DNA of 64,000 nt from Neisseriaceae bacterium (GTDB lineage Bacteria > Pseudomonadota > Gammaproteobacteria > Burkholderiales > Chromobacteriaceae): contig JAIYAC010000009.1 of NCBI GenBank assembly GCA_027489245.1, forward strand, positions 1-64,000, read 5' to 3'. Made by a program: the position numbers and the translations under genes. A model generated the notes under the pieces. The model was not told the DNA's origin and made no database searches. It was given only the letters and a program-made list of their open reading frames with translations. Positions 63,491 through 64,000 of this stretch are shown here, piece by piece; within the stretch, counting starts at the first letter, position 1, and the number at the start of each line of letters is the position of its first letter.

Positions 63491-64000
63491 TCAGCTTTCC
63501 AGAGCGGGCCAGCGCTGCTGCCATTCGCGCAGGTCGGCACGGCTAAGGTTGGCCGCAAACACCACGCGGCGGCGCTTCTGCAGATAACCCATTTCGATAT
63601 TGGCGTAGTCCAGCTGCTGGCCGCCCTCGGCGGGCGACAGCACCACGCCCATGCGGTCTACCCAGGCGGTTTGCAGGCTGGCCTGCACAAAATCATCCGG
63701 CGACTCGATCACCTGCCGTATCAGCTTGAGCTTGCCCTGTAGCGACGCCACCAGCTGCGATGCCGCCAGGGCCTGTTCTACCTGCGCCAGACGTTCCGCC
63801 ATTTGCGCTGGCGTCATGCTGCCATGCAGGTTCAGCGCCTCGGCGTTCAGCACATTGGTTTTGTGCTGCAGCTGCAATTGCAGGGCGCGGCGCTCTACCT
63901 CCAGCAGCCGGCGCTCGCCTTCGGCCTGGCTGATGCCATACGCCAGGTTGCGGCACAGCAGGCCATAGGCTTGCTGGCGCGCCATACGCAGCAGCTCGTC
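63491..64000 (-). CDS. Partial hypothetical protein, continues past the window
   Basis: At least 169 residues of the C-terminal part are visible; the frame stays open to the window edge. It is a long helical segment rich in Gln, Leu and Ala (HKTNVLNAEALNLHG, MAERLAQVEQALAASQ), then ALQTAWVDRMGVVLSP and a basic RRRVVF near the end. The N-terminus is missing and I do not recognise the family. A copy of the window-wide word lies at 63547. Confidence 0.7.
   Translation of the reverse strand, partial: DELLRMARQQAYGLLCRNLAYGISQAEGERRLLEVERRALQLQLQHKTNVLNAEALNLHGSMTPAQMAERLAQVEQALAASQLVASLQGKLKLIRQVIESPDDFVQASLQTAWVDRMGVVLSPAEGGQQLDYANIEMGYLQKRRRVVFAANLSRADLREWQQRWPALES

Overview
The window is a gene-dense, GC-rich chromosomal segment of a betaproteobacterium. 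The gene families and gene order (folC-SPOR-cvpA-purF-metZ, a lipase with its own foldase, a PsrA-type fatty-acid regulon, a TakP-like TRAP system) suggest the Neisseriales, probably Chromobacteriaceae (Chromobacterium/Vogesella-like). This placement is inference; the window has no rRNA. Coding is dense on both strands. I see no prophage, insertion sequence or CRISPR array.

Layout. 1-6.9 kb: tRNA-Asp, dsbB, a patatin-like lipase, a 3-methyladenine glycosylase, pmbA, then darP-mog-yheT and trpC. 7-11 kb: lipase foldase and lipase, divergent from a 505-residue protein with a PilZ-like C-terminus. 11-20 kb: fatty-acid degradation block (fadA, fadB/N, fadL, a thioesterase, fadE and a PsrA-like TetR regulator) with PsrA-type boxes. 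20-26.5 kb: metZ, purF, cvpA, a SPOR protein, folC, a YgfX-like protein and a small unknown. 26.6-35.3 kb: uup, an NlpC/P60 lipoprotein, an unknown, a TakQMP-like TRAP transporter, a cupin and an NSS symporter. 35.4-40.7 kb: argE, the SRP RNA gene ffs, an HTH protein, uspA, a thioesterase, a TerB-like protein, moxR and xerC. 40.7-46.4 kb: a BMP-type (nucleoside-like) ABC importer and pncC. 46.4-52.7 kb: pgi, orn, an M48 protease, a pterin dehydratase, rsgA, phaB and msrC. 52.7-55.4 kb: a KfrA-like coiled-coil DNA-binding protein divergent from a tyrosine recombinase, with striking palindromes between them, and a ribbon-helix-helix protein. 55.5-60.4 kb: a Fur-type promoter and an iron-linked operon (imelysin, di-heme DUF1111, second imelysin, DUF1513). 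60.4-64 kb: a relic of a glutamine-synthetase-like gene, a diguanylate cyclase, a cysteine-cluster protein, an alkaline-phosphatase-superfamily enzyme and a partial gene.

The most unusual signal is a short word, TGCGGCCAAC (core GCGGCCAAC). I counted at least 48 copies of the core by eye on the two strands, where about one is expected by chance. It occurs inside genes in several reading frames and as close inverted pairs at four gene ends. This is the density and placement of a DNA-uptake sequence, but the word is unrelated to the known Neisseria dialects. The second is a dif-like inverted repeat (9-6-9) just upstream of the tyrosine recombinase that is divergent from the KfrA-like gene.
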